Shown here: in pieces, positions 45,354-54,057 of the stretch
Layout of the letters: each line of letters begins with the position of its first letter
Position numbering within the stretch: position 1 is the stretch's first letter
NCBI GenBank assembly: GCA_002345675.1
Contig: DDWL01000042.1
Span: 3,625-67,624 of the forward strand
Direction of reading: 5' to 3'
Length of the DNA: 64,000 nucleotides
Source: Bacteroidales bacterium UBA2287
GTDB taxonomy: Bacteria > Bacteroidota > Bacteroidia > Bacteroidales > Tenuifilaceae
Program-made: the position numbers and the translations under genes
The notes under the pieces: generated by a model
The model's input: only the letters and a program-made list of their open reading frames with translations
The model's database searches: none
What the model was told of the DNA's origin: nothing

Positions 45354-46154
45354 ATGAACCACAAATGCATAATTATCTGCGAATCGATTTACAACGATAA
45401 TACGCTGAAAATTGCAAAAGCAATGGCACAAAAATTAGGCTGTTACTGCATTACCGCCGACGAAGCCCTTATTCTGAATTTGGATGACCACCAAACCATT
45501 GGGCTGGGTTCGGGCATTTACTTTGGCAAGCACCACCCAAAACTTTTTGAAGTAGTAGAGAAACTAAATTCGAGTGAACAGGAAGTGTTTATCTTTTCAA
45601 CCCGTGGAAATCCTTTTCTTGGAAAGTATCATCAGCCGTTAAATGATGCTCTTGTTGAAAAGAATAAGAAAATAATTGGCGAGTTCTCGGTTCGTGGATA
45701 CGACGAAACAGGCCCCTGGGTAATTATTGGCGGTGGCCATAAGGGAAAGCCCGACGAGAAGGATCTGAAGAAAGCTGTGCGCTTTGCGCAAAAAACTATG
45801 CCACAGCACTGTATGCCCGATTACTACCTTCAGGTACAAAGTAAATTGCCAATTAGCGAGGGTGAACCCAACTCGTATGTAATTGGCACAAATGGCTCAT
45901 CGCTATTGCTTAAGGGCGACAGGGTAACCTTTAACCATAGCAATTGTAATGGTTGTGGAAACTGCGTAAAGGTTTGCCCTTTGGGCATTATTCAAATTGA
46001 AGGGAAAAAAGCCATATCGAAAAGAGAACTCGACTGCACCCTTTGCCAATTGTGTGTGGTTAACTGCAAGCAGCGGGCAATAACGCTTCATTATAATTGG
46101 CGCGATGCAATAAAGGTTGCGCAACGTCACGGGAAAAGAACCTCACTATACTAA
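45354..46154 (+). CDS. EFR1-type flavodoxin/ferredoxin fusion protein
   Basis: A 266-residue protein. The N-terminal about 150 residues are flavodoxin-like (IICESIYNDNTLKIAKAMAQKLG, GLGSGIYFGKHHPKL, STRGNPFLGKYHQPL). The C-terminus has two [4Fe-4S] motifs: CNGCGNCVKVCP (about 200-211) and CTLCQLCVVNC (about 227-237). The second site's last C is followed by K instead of the usual P. It would move electrons between FMN and iron-sulfur clusters in the cytoplasm; its partners are unknown. It lies 41 nt after the receptor gene and 12 nt before the DUF2141 gene. Confidence 0.85.
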   Translation: MNHKCIIICESIYNDNTLKIAKAMAQKLGCYCITADEALILNLDDHQTIGLGSGIYFGKHHPKLFEVVEKLNSSEQEVFIFSTRGNPFLGKYHQPLNDALVEKNKKIIGEFSVRGYDETGPWVIIGGGHKGKPDEKDLKKAVRFAQKTMPQHCMPDYYLQVQSKLPISEGEPNSYVIGTNGSSLLLKGDRVTFNHSNCNGCGNCVKVCPLGIIQIEGKKAISKRELDCTLCQLCVVNCKQRAITLHYNWRDAIKVAQRHGKRTSLY

Positions 46155-46166
46155 AGCATTTAAAAT

Positions 46167-46583
46167 ATGAGAACTATTGCATTCTACTTCCTCGTGCTAA
46201 TTTTACCTGTAAACTGCCTTGCGCAAAATACGGTAAAGCTAAAAATAGAAAATGCCGAAAAGAACGGAGGTAAAATATATGTTTCCATCTATAACAGCGA
46301 ACCCACCTACAAAGGCCGTAAGGTTTACTTGTCTTTCATCCTAAATTCCGATAAAAAAATAGTAACTAAGGAATTTAACCTACCAAACGGACAGTACGTT
46401 TTTTCTATCTATCAGGATAGCAACGGTAACGAAAAACTCGACACCAGCCTCATTGGCATTCCCAAGGAGAAGTTTGGCTTTACCAACTACGATGGTAAAA
46501 GCGCACCAGGCAGTTTTAACAGGCATATGGTTCAAATAAATGAGAAGGACAATGAGGTTGTGATTACGCTTTATAAAATTTAA
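46167..46583 (+). CDS. DUF2141 secreted protein
   Basis: A 138-residue protein with a signal peptide (1-20, ending CLAQ). The mature domain (VKLKIENAEKNGGKIYVSIYNSEPTYKG, NGQYVFSIYQDSNGNEKLDTSLIGIPKEKFGFTNY) fits the DUF2141 family: a transthyretin-like beta sandwich with the conserved YQDxNGNxKLD and GIPKExxGFxN motifs. The function is unknown. It is in line with its neighbours (12- and 12-nt gaps). Confidence 0.85.
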   Translation: MRTIAFYFLVLILPVNCLAQNTVKLKIENAEKNGGKIYVSIYNSEPTYKGRKVYLSFILNSDKKIVTKEFNLPNGQYVFSIYQDSNGNEKLDTSLIGIPKEKFGFTNYDGKSAPGSFNRHMVQINEKDNEVVITLYKI

Positions 46584-46595
46584 AACTAAACGGAA

Positions 46596-47231
46596 ATGAG
46601 GAATCGAATTATTATCACCACAATAGCAATGGTTTTGCTTCAGTTTGCGTCGGTTAATGTACTGAAAGCTGTTAACTACAAAACTCTTAGCTCCGATTCA
46701 ACTGCAAAACCATTTTTTAGTAAAATCGAAATGACCTCATTTGCCTACGGTGGCACAGGCGTTTTATTTACCAAAGTTAACAATCAGCTGGGTGTAATGA
46801 CCGGAGGTAGAGGTTCGGCTACATTCAATAATCGCTACACCTTTGGTGGCGGTGGCTGGGGAATGCCTAAGGGTATTGAAATAGAGAGCCAAACCGACAC
46901 CCTCAAGTTTTTCAAATTTGGATATGGTGGTTTAGAGTTTGGCTATTTGTTTTATGAAGGGAAAAAAGTAAGATTTGGTTCAAACCTACTGTTAGCCTGT
47001 GGCGTTGGTTTTAAGGAAACTTACCCAAAAGCGAGTGGCGATTTTAAAATGTTTCCTGTATTTGAGCCATCGATATACTCTCAAATTAACCTAGGTAAAT
47101 TACTCAAACTCGACATAGGCGTAACCTATCGTTTTATTACGGCATCGAATTTTTCCTTTATTAGCAACCAGCAGCTATGTGGCCCATCAATTTATATTGT
47201 TTTTTTGGTGGGAACTTGTAACTGCAATTAA
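46596..47231 (+). CDS. Secreted glycine/aromatic-rich barrel-like protein
   Basis: A 211-residue protein with a signal peptide (about 1-25). The mature part (FAYGGTGVLFTKVNNQLGVMTGGRGSATFNNRYTFGGGGWGMPKG, FKFGYGGLEFGYLFYEGKKVRFGSNLLLACGVGF, LLKLDIGVTYRFI) looks like a small outer-membrane barrel. It has no assigned family. It ends LVGTCNCN with two terminal cysteines. It is the last gene of the 42898-47231 run. Confidence 0.65.
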   Translation: MRNRIIITTIAMVLLQFASVNVLKAVNYKTLSSDSTAKPFFSKIEMTSFAYGGTGVLFTKVNNQLGVMTGGRGSATFNNRYTFGGGGWGMPKGIEIESQTDTLKFFKFGYGGLEFGYLFYEGKKVRFGSNLLLACGVGFKETYPKASGDFKMFPVFEPSIYSQINLGKLLKLDIGVTYRFITASNFSFISNQQLCGPSIYIVFLVGTCNCN

Positions 47232-47278
47232 AACGTAATGATATCTTATTTGCCACTCAGCACTAGATTTTCTGAACA

Positions 47279-47294
47279 CCCGCCAAATGGCGGG
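47279..47294. repeat. Short hairpin CCCGCCA/TGGCGGG
   Basis: A perfect 7-bp stem with a 2-nt loop lies 48 nt after the 46596-47231 gene. It has no T-run, so termination is uncertain; it may be a small palindromic repeat. Confidence 0.4.
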
Positions 47295-47329
47295 CTGGGG
47301 TCAATGAAGAAAATAAAATTCGCCAAATA

Positions 47330-47533
47330 TTCATAAAAACAATCACTAATGGCCTACTAATATTTGTTTTGTCCCTAACGGGACAATAAAAAATCCCAAC
47401 AACTTGTTCTACCGATATTTAGTCCCTACGGGAACGTGCCGTAAGGCACAGAATAGCGGTAGAAAAAAGAAGCCCAACAAATAAGTGTCCCGTAGGGACA
47501 CAACAATTGATAGGCATTACCAATGTTTATGAA
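47330..47533. mobile_element. REP/MITE-like element with GTCCCTACGGGAC palindromes
   Basis: The ends TTCATAAA (47330-47337) and TTTATGAA (47526-47533) begin a long imperfect inverted repeat of about 50 bp that includes TAATG-CCTA and ends in TTGTCCCTAACGGGAC. The interior holds ACCGATATTTAGTCCC and GTGCCGTAAGGCACAGAAT palindromes, modules also found in the element at 29738-29979. The 344-bp spacer contains no gene. Confidence 0.65.
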
Positions 47534-47575
47534 AAATTAATCGGTCAGTAGTGAAAAACAATTAAATCTAACCTT

Positions 47576-48682
47576 ATGACAACTTTAAAGAAAGGGATTA
47601 AAGCAATGACAATCTATGCGCTAGCACTAATTCTGGGGCTATTCATTACGCTATTCGTTTATTTAGCAATAGTTAGCCCAGGAAAACCCCAAGCATTTAG
47701 GGATGAGGATGAAAAAATCCTTGAGGGAAGCATATCTGAGAAAACATTTCTTCAAATAGGTGGCGTGAAGCAAGGGATGTTTATTCAGAGCAAAGATTCT
47801 ACTAATCCCGTGTTGCTTTATCTTCATGGTGGAATACCCGATTATTTCCTGACAAAGAAATACCCAACAGGACTTGAAGACTTCTTCACAGTAGTTTGGT
47901 GGGATCAACGGTGGGCTGGACTTTCATTTAACGCCAATACTCCAAAGGAGTCGATAACACTGGAACAAATGATACTGGATACTAAGGAGGTAACGAATTA
48001 CTTGCGTAAGCGCTTTGGGCAGGATAAGATTTACCTAATGGGACGTTCAGGCGGGACTTTTATTGGTATTCATGTGGCTGCACAACTCCCCGAATTATAC
48101 CACGCTTACATTGCTATTGCTCAGATGTCGGACCACCTACAATCTGAAAGGATGGCTTATGAATATATGGTAAAAGAATACAGGAATGCTGGGAATAGGA
48201 AAATGATTAGAAAACTAGAAGCCTCACCTGTAACTGACAAAATTCCATATGGATACCTAAAGCTGAGGGATAAAGCCATGCATTCCATTGGTATTGGCAC
48301 TACACGTGACATGAGTTCGATTGTAACCGGTGTTTTTATTCCATCACTTACATGCAGAGACTACACATTAAGTGAGAAGATTAATCTGTGGCGAGGTAAG
48401 GCACAGTCTGGTGTTCACCCACTGTGGAATACCATTCTGGCTACTGATTTGGCTAAACAAGTTCCTGAACTTGAAATTCCGGTCTATTTTTTTCACGGCA
48501 TTTATGATTACACCGTTTTGTATGATCTGGCAAAGGACTATTTTGAGAAGTTAAAGGCTCCAATAAAAGGATTTTACACATTTGAAAAATCGGCTCACAG
48601 CCCAATGTTTGAAGAGCCTGAACTATTTAGAGAGATTTTGGAAAAGGATGTTTTAAGATCTTCCATAAAACTGGCCGATTAA
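47576..48682 (+). CDS. Membrane-anchored alpha/beta hydrolase (S33 peptidase-like)
   Basis: A 368-residue protein. An N-terminal membrane helix is at about 12-33. The hydrolase fold follows: LLYLHGGIPDYF (oxyanion HGG), VVWWDQRWAGLSF (the DQRG-like motif of prolyl-aminopeptidase relatives, here DQRW), nucleophile elbow MGRSGGTFIG (S near 161), acid region IYDYTVLYD and terminal histidine in KSAHSPMFEEPE. Function as an envelope esterase or peptidase is inferred. It stands alone between a repeat element and a CPBP gene. Confidence 0.8.
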   Translation: MTTLKKGIKAMTIYALALILGLFITLFVYLAIVSPGKPQAFRDEDEKILEGSISEKTFLQIGGVKQGMFIQSKDSTNPVLLYLHGGIPDYFLTKKYPTGLEDFFTVVWWDQRWAGLSFNANTPKESITLEQMILDTKEVTNYLRKRFGQDKIYLMGRSGGTFIGIHVAAQLPELYHAYIAIAQMSDHLQSERMAYEYMVKEYRNAGNRKMIRKLEASPVTDKIPYGYLKLRDKAMHSIGIGTTRDMSSIVTGVFIPSLTCRDYTLSEKINLWRGKAQSGVHPLWNTILATDLAKQVPELEIPVYFFHGIYDYTVLYDLAKDYFEKLKAPIKGFYTFEKSAHSPMFEEPELFREILEKDVLRSSIKLAD

Positions 48683-48776
48683 TTTTAATCAGTGTAAAAA
48701 ATCTGGGAAATGCAAACTTTATTATTACCTACCAGCACCCTCACATCCCATTTATACAGCTTTAGCATTATAATTT

Positions 48777-48806
48777 TTTGTGACTCCCTTGGAGCAAATA
48801 GATTTG
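48777..48806 (+). promoter_or_regulatory. Promoter of the second CPBP gene
   Basis: TTTG (48777-48780), 18 nt, then TAGATTTG (48799-48806), an exact -7 box. The ATG at 48833 follows 26 nt later. Confidence 0.6.
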
Positions 48807-48832
48807 TATTCATATTAAAATAAAATTGAAAA

Positions 48833-49702
48833 ATGAAAGCAAATAAATCAAAAGCAAGCCCCAGTAACAATGATTTAGGCTACAACAGCTATATAATCTC
48901 TTTTAAAACGCTAATCCCATTTCTACTAATTACATTTGGAATAGCCTGGGGAATACTTGGTTTTTTTATTTTACTTCCTGAGAAAGCAACACATTTGTTT
49001 GGCCAAATAACAGGGCAACATCCTCTTTTCTTTCTTGCTGTGTATGCTCCTGCAATTGGGGCTTTTACGGTAATAATTGCTGTTAGCGGATTTAAAGGGA
49101 TTAAACAATTTCTCTCAAGAATTCTTTTATGGCGTTGTTCATTATCGTGGTACGCATTTATAATTATTGGTATTCCGTTAATCTTTATTGGAGGATCATA
49201 CCTCAAGGGAAACCTTTTTACCGATCCATTTCCTTTTTCGTCATTTTCTGCGATCCTGTTCGCCACGTTTTTTGCCATAATAAAAGGTCCGGTTGAAGAA
49301 TTCGGATGGCGTGGTCTGGCTCTGCCGTTACTTCAGCGGAAACTTGCGCCAATTTGGGCAGGACTGATCCTCGGTTTAATTTGGGGCATATGGCACCTGC
49401 CCGCTTTCCTTATGAGCGGAACCCAGCAAAGCGAATGGTCATTTGCGCCCTTCTTTATCGGATGCGTTGCTTTAAGCATTATAGTAACCCCATTATTCAA
49501 CAGATCAAATGGTAGCATTCTGCTAACTGCTTTTTTCCATTTTATGCTAATGAATCCTATCTTTCCCGACGCACAACCGTACGATACCTATATAATAATT
49601 GTTATTGCTCTTATTGTTGTGTGGATTAACCGAAAAACTATGTTCACCAGAAAAGGGGCTATAACAATTGTAATCCCAACGGATTATGAATGTTTAAAAT
49701 AA
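48833..49702 (+). CDS. CPBP-family intramembrane protease
   Basis: A 289-residue protein with about 8 membrane helices. Motif 1 is EEFGWRGLALPLLQRK (about 161-176), motif 2 is IWHLPAFLMSG (about 192-202) and the late histidine is in AFFHFMLMNP. This is the EExxxR / FxxxH / HxxxN-D arrangement of the CAAX-protease/bacteriocin-processing family. The substrate is unknown. It is a second, unrelated-looking copy besides the one at 39996. Confidence 0.85.
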   Translation: MKANKSKASPSNNDLGYNSYIISFKTLIPFLLITFGIAWGILGFFILLPEKATHLFGQITGQHPLFFLAVYAPAIGAFTVIIAVSGFKGIKQFLSRILLWRCSLSWYAFIIIGIPLIFIGGSYLKGNLFTDPFPFSSFSAILFATFFAIIKGPVEEFGWRGLALPLLQRKLAPIWAGLILGLIWGIWHLPAFLMSGTQQSEWSFAPFFIGCVALSIIVTPLFNRSNGSILLTAFFHFMLMNPIFPDAQPYDTYIIIVIALIVVWINRKTMFTRKGAITIVIPTDYECLK

Positions 49703-49943
49703 TACTCATAATTGAACCTGTTTATGGATTTATACAAACTATGCAAAAAAGGAGTAAAACAGGCAGAAAATCTTATAAAAACCTTTTGTGGATTCAATAA
49801 AATAATCAAAAATTGGCTCCATTTACGTTCTTAGATCCCAATTAATGGCAATTAACCCAGTTTTTATCACCTTCAACGCAATATTCTTTTTTTTATGAAT
49901 TAGCTTGAGTACTTTTAATCCAATTTAAACTAATTTATATAGT

Positions 49944-52070
49944 ATGATATTCAGGCAAATACACAAACTCATTTCTTTTAACAAGCTATTTAAACTGGTG
50001 CTTGGTATGGCTTTGGTGCTGCAGGTAGTTGTAATCACTTACAATCATTTTAGCGGGTACCACGAGTTAAATAGTTTCACCGAGTTTGTTTTGAGGGTAA
50101 TTAGGGGGATATTTTATAGCCTTATTACAGGCTTTGCCATAGCTTACCCCGACCTTTTTGTTATTCAGTACTTGAACAAATTTTTTCAATGGAGTATGGG
50201 GGTGCTGAAACGAGCTACCGTTCAGTTTGCACTGACAATAGTAATTGCCATTGTTATTTCATCACTCTTAACCTTTTTCGCCCATTGGGTTAGCAACTAT
50301 CGTCAAGGCTTGCAAAATGTTTTGCTAAACAATGTTCTCATTTACTGTGTTGTGAATGCTTTTTTTATGTCAATTCTCGAGGCCTGGATTTACCTTGATG
50401 AAAGTATGAAGGAAAAAGTAAAGACCGAAAAGCTGCAGGAGGAACTTATAATGGAGGCAGCCAACAGGTCAATGTACGAAGCACAAATAAAAATTGAAGA
50501 GGAGAAGAATAAGTACGCAGAACAGTTAATTGAACAGGAAAAAAGGTTAAATAAGCATCTGGAAGATGAAATAAAAAATCGTGAAGTCATTACTCAGCAG
50601 CTAAACGAGAGCCGCGAGCAGCTCAATAGCATTCTTTCAAATCTTGCAGGTGCAGCCTATCGATGCTATATTGATGAGCACTATACAATGAAGTATATCA
50701 GCGAAAAAATCTTTGAAATTTCTGGCTACCACGCATCCGAATATATTGATAATTTTGAGATTACGTTTGCAAAAATAATACACCCCGACGACCAAGAGCT
50801 TTGCAGAAAGAGTATTCAGGAAGCCACCAACGAAAAAAGGCATTACGAGTTTGAGTACAGAATTATCCATAAGAATGGAAGTACTATTTGGGTTAACGAG
50901 AACGGTAAGGGAATTTACAACCAACAAGGTGAAGTGGAATTTTTGGATGGTATTATACTTGACATTAGCCGAAGGAAAGATGCCGAACTTGCCGTTGCAG
51001 AGAGTGAGCGAAACTACAAAGAGATGATGGACTTGCTGCCGCAGCCAGTTTTTGAATTGAATTTAAAAGGCGATGTTGTATTTGGGAACAAGGCAGGTTA
51101 CGACTTTTTTGGTCCACAGCCCGACGACCCAAGCGAAAGGATTTCTGCCCTCGATTGCTTTGTGCCTGAAGATAGGCCTCGCATTATTGAGAGTTTCAAA
51201 AAAACTTCCCAAGGTATTCTTACTGAACCATTCGAATATACAGCAATAAAAGCCGACGGAACCCTTTGCCCAGTAATGGTGTTCGGAAATCCAATAGTCC
51301 GTAATGGCGAAATAGTTGGTCGCAGGGGAATCATTGTGGATATTTCCGAAAGGAAAAAGCAGGAGGAAAAACTTTTAAAAGCGAAAGAGGAATTGGAACG
51401 AATAAACAACACGCTTGAGCAAAACGTTGCCGATCGAACAAAGCAGTTAACAGAGACCAATACGCAGCTGCTAAAAGTGCAAAAGGAGAATTTGCAGTCG
51501 CAGTTTGAGGTGCTCAAGCAGCAGGTTAACCCGCATTTCCTTTTCAACAGCTTAAATGTGCTTACTTCCCTTATCAAAATTGATCCCAACTTGGCCGAGT
51601 CGTTCACCGAAAGGCTTTCGAAAGTTTACCGTTACGTACTCGAAAATAAGGAGAAGGATTTGGTTAACCTTAGCACCGAACTGGAGTTTCTGAATGCCTA
51701 CCTGTTCCTTCTCGAGATTAGGTTTATGAAGAAACTTTTTATCGAAATAAAAATTGAAAAAGCCTACTACGACTACCAAATTCTGCCCATTGCCATTCAG
51801 CTAATTATTGAGAATGCCATTAAGCACAACACTTTCTCAAAGGCGCAGCCTTTAAAAATCGAAATATTTGTTGATGACCAGCAGCGATTGAACATTATAA
51901 ACAACCTGAATGTGCGGGAAACGAAACTTGTTTCAACCGGAGTTGGCCTCGAAAACATAAACCGAAGGTATGCGCTGGTGTCGGATCAAAAGCCCGAGTT
52001 CATAAAAACCACGGAGCATTTTATTGCAAAATTACCCTTGCTTAAATCGGAAAAAATTGAAACAGAATAA
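49944..52070 (+). CDS. LytS-type sensor histidine kinase with two PAS domains
   Basis: A 708-residue membrane kinase. Four N-terminal helices lie at about 18-38, 52-72, 92-115 and 130-148, then a coiled coil at 150-230. PAS1 is at about 228-345 (YRCYIDEHYTMKYISEKIFEISGY ... FLDGIILDISRRKDAE) and PAS2 at about 352-475. The His_kinase core has QQVNPHFLFNSLN with the phosphorylated histidine near 531, and the ATPase domain has LIIENAIKHN and GVGLENINRRY. It phosphorylates the LytTR regulator encoded 13 nt downstream (family knowledge plus adjacency). The signal is unknown. Confidence 0.9.
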   Translation: MIFRQIHKLISFNKLFKLVLGMALVLQVVVITYNHFSGYHELNSFTEFVLRVIRGIFYSLITGFAIAYPDLFVIQYLNKFFQWSMGVLKRATVQFALTIVIAIVISSLLTFFAHWVSNYRQGLQNVLLNNVLIYCVVNAFFMSILEAWIYLDESMKEKVKTEKLQEELIMEAANRSMYEAQIKIEEEKNKYAEQLIEQEKRLNKHLEDEIKNREVITQQLNESREQLNSILSNLAGAAYRCYIDEHYTMKYISEKIFEISGYHASEYIDNFEITFAKIIHPDDQELCRKSIQEATNEKRHYEFEYRIIHKNGSTIWVNENGKGIYNQQGEVEFLDGIILDISRRKDAELAVAESERNYKEMMDLLPQPVFELNLKGDVVFGNKAGYDFFGPQPDDPSERISALDCFVPEDRPRIIESFKKTSQGILTEPFEYTAIKADGTLCPVMVFGNPIVRNGEIVGRRGIIVDISERKKQEEKLLKAKEELERINNTLEQNVADRTKQLTETNTQLLKVQKENLQSQFEVLKQQVNPHFLFNSLNVLTSLIKIDPNLAESFTERLSKVYRYVLENKEKDLVNLSTELEFLNAYLFLLEIRFMKKLFIEIKIEKAYYDYQILPIAIQLIIENAIKHNTFSKAQPLKIEIFVDDQQRLNIINNLNVRETKLVSTGVGLENINRRYALVSDQKPEFIKTTEHFIAKLPLLKSEKIETE

Positions 52071-52083
52071 TAATACTACCACA

Positions 52084-52848
52084 ATGAAAGTCGTAATTAT
52101 AGAAGACGAAGCGTTTGCCGCTTTGCGATTGAAACAGATGATTCAGGATTATAACCCTGAAATTAAAATTGTTGCCGAACTCGAATCGGTTGCCGAGTCG
52201 GTTAAGTGGTTCAAGGCAAACCCCGAACCCGATCTCATATTTCTCGATATTCACCTTGAGGATGATCTAAGCTTCGCCATATTCGAACAGGTGAACATCT
52301 CAAGCCCAGTAATATTTACAACCGCATTCGACGAGTACGCCATTAAAGCGTTTAAACTGAAAAGTATTGACTACCTATTAAAGCCCATTGTTCACGAAGA
52401 ACTTGCTGCTGCACTAAAAAAGTATGAGCAGTTTAGCGGACTTCATCAAAAAAGTGTTGATTTACAATCGCTTTACAACTTACTAACTAACACCGACAAA
52501 AAGTACAGAGAGCGTTTTTCAATATCGATTGGCACAAAAATCAAAATGGTTGAGGTAGCCGAAATAGCTTACTTTTTTGTAATGGATAAAGGCGTTTACC
52601 TTCGTACAACCCAGGGCAGCACCTACAATATCGATTTCACCTTGGACAAACTGGAGGAAATGCTTAATCCGGCTTCATTCTTCCGAATTAATCGCAAATA
52701 TCTAATCAACATTACATCCATTGCCAATATGGTAGCTTACTCACGCGGCAGGGTTAAACTCGAGCTAAAACCCAAAGCCGACGATGAGTTTGAAACCATT
52801 GTGAGTATCGACCGTTCGGGCGAGTTTAAGAAGTGGTTGAATAACTAG
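52084..52848 (+). CDS. LytTR-family response regulator
   Basis: A 254-residue protein. The receiver domain (1-120) has MKVVIIEDE, the phospho-acceptor D in LIFLDIHL and the K in LLKP. The C-terminal LytTR DNA-binding domain (about 160-254) has KIKMVEVAEIAYFFVMDKGVYLRT and FFRINRKYLINI. The ATG at 52084 is chosen, since the longer frame from 52024 overlaps the kinase. It directly precedes an aminotransferase (9-nt gap), so the regulator and the enzymes are probably one operon. Confidence 0.92.
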   Translation: MKVVIIEDEAFAALRLKQMIQDYNPEIKIVAELESVAESVKWFKANPEPDLIFLDIHLEDDLSFAIFEQVNISSPVIFTTAFDEYAIKAFKLKSIDYLLKPIVHEELAAALKKYEQFSGLHQKSVDLQSLYNLLTNTDKKYRERFSISIGTKIKMVEVAEIAYFFVMDKGVYLRTTQGSTYNIDFTLDKLEEMLNPASFFRINRKYLINITSIANMVAYSRGRVKLELKPKADDEFETIVSIDRSGEFKKWLNN

Positions 52849-52857
52849 TCAAAATGT

Positions 52858-54021
52858 ATGAAGCACATCATCTGGTCAACAGGTCACCAAATAAAATTTG
52901 ATACCATTGTTAACTCCGATAACTGCTACCTTTTCGACTCCAAAGGCAATAAACTAATTGACTTAGAATCGGGCGTTTGGTGTACCAGCGTAGGACATAA
53001 CAACAAGAGGGTAAATGATGTAATCACCTCTCAAATAAACAAAATTACCCACACTGGCTTTTGCTACTGCCATCCTCAAATTGAAGTAACTGCACAAAAA
53101 GTACTTGAAATTACAGGAATAAACAATGGTAAATGTGAGTTCCTATGCTCGGGCAGCGAAGTGGTGGAGTACGGTATCCGCATTGCCAGGGCAATTAGCA
53201 CTAAGCCTTTGGTCCTAACTTTCTCCGACTCATACTTTGGTGCCTACGGCGATGCTGTTACCAAAAATACTAACCAATGGCATACTTTCAATTGGCTGGA
53301 GTGTGGTTGCGAAAACTCTGTGAATGGTTGCTCTGGCGAATGCAATAGTTTTAAAAACATCCCATTCGATAAGATTGGTATCTTTCTTTTTGAACCTGGC
53401 AGTTCATCGGGCTTAGTTCGTTTTCCTTCAATTGAGCTAATTTCAAAAATTGTTGAAAAAATTAAGGAAAACGGAGGGGTAATTATGTGCAACGAGGTTA
53501 CCACTGGAATTGGGAGAACTGGTAAATGGTTTGGGTATCAACATTACGGTTTTACCCCCGATATTGTTGCAATTGGGAAAGGGGTTGGTAATGGCTATCC
53601 CGTAAGCATTACTGCTGTTTCAAATTCAGTTATTGAGCAGTTGCAAAAAACAAACTTCAAATACTCCCAATCACACCAAAACGATCCGCTTGGGGCTTTT
53701 GTTGCCAGCGAGGTGATTGACATTATTGAGCAGGAGCAACTTTTAGAAAAGAGTAAGGAATTAGGGCAATATCTTATCCAAGGATTAAGCAATTTAATCA
53801 GCGAGAAATCTATTGTAAAGGAGGTTAGAGGGAGAGGGCTAATGCTTGCCATTGAATTCAAACGGAATGCGCAAAAGGTTTACGAGGAACTTCTTAATCG
53901 AGGCTATATTGTAGCCAAACGACCCAATGCCGAGGTGTTACGATTAGACCCCGCCTTAACCATCGACAAATCAGAAATCGACCTTTTCTTGAAAACATTT
54001 GCAGAGGTAATTACAGCGTAG
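52858..54021 (+). CDS. Class III (PLP-dependent) aminotransferase with a cysteine-rich insert
   Basis: A 387-residue fold-type I enzyme. The expected elements are present: GVWCTSVGHNN near 40, CSGSEVVEYGIRIAR (Gly/Ser phosphate-binding turn), CNEVTTGIGRTGKWFG and the PLP lysine in AIGKGVGNGYPVS (about K241). The FEPGSSSG stretch replaces the usual EP.QG. Unusual is a cysteine-rich segment CGCENSVNGCSGEC at about 149-162, plus FCYCHPQ near 70, not part of the usual family core. These may form disulfides or bind metal, which is inferred. The substrate is unknown. It sits between a two-component pair and an acyltransferase gene. Confidence 0.85.
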   Translation: MKHIIWSTGHQIKFDTIVNSDNCYLFDSKGNKLIDLESGVWCTSVGHNNKRVNDVITSQINKITHTGFCYCHPQIEVTAQKVLEITGINNGKCEFLCSGSEVVEYGIRIARAISTKPLVLTFSDSYFGAYGDAVTKNTNQWHTFNWLECGCENSVNGCSGECNSFKNIPFDKIGIFLFEPGSSSGLVRFPSIELISKIVEKIKENGGVIMCNEVTTGIGRTGKWFGYQHYGFTPDIVAIGKGVGNGYPVSITAVSNSVIEQLQKTNFKYSQSHQNDPLGAFVASEVIDIIEQEQLLEKSKELGQYLIQGLSNLISEKSIVKEVRGRGLMLAIEFKRNAQKVYEELLNRGYIVAKRPNAEVLRLDPALTIDKSEIDLFLKTFAEVITA

Positions 54022-54057
54022 AATTACAACAATACAATCCTCATAAAACCTGCACGT

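Noticed and set aside
48685..48870. A 61-codon minus-strand frame between the hydrolase and CPBP genes
   Set aside because: It overlaps the clear promoter and start of the CPBP gene and has no features.
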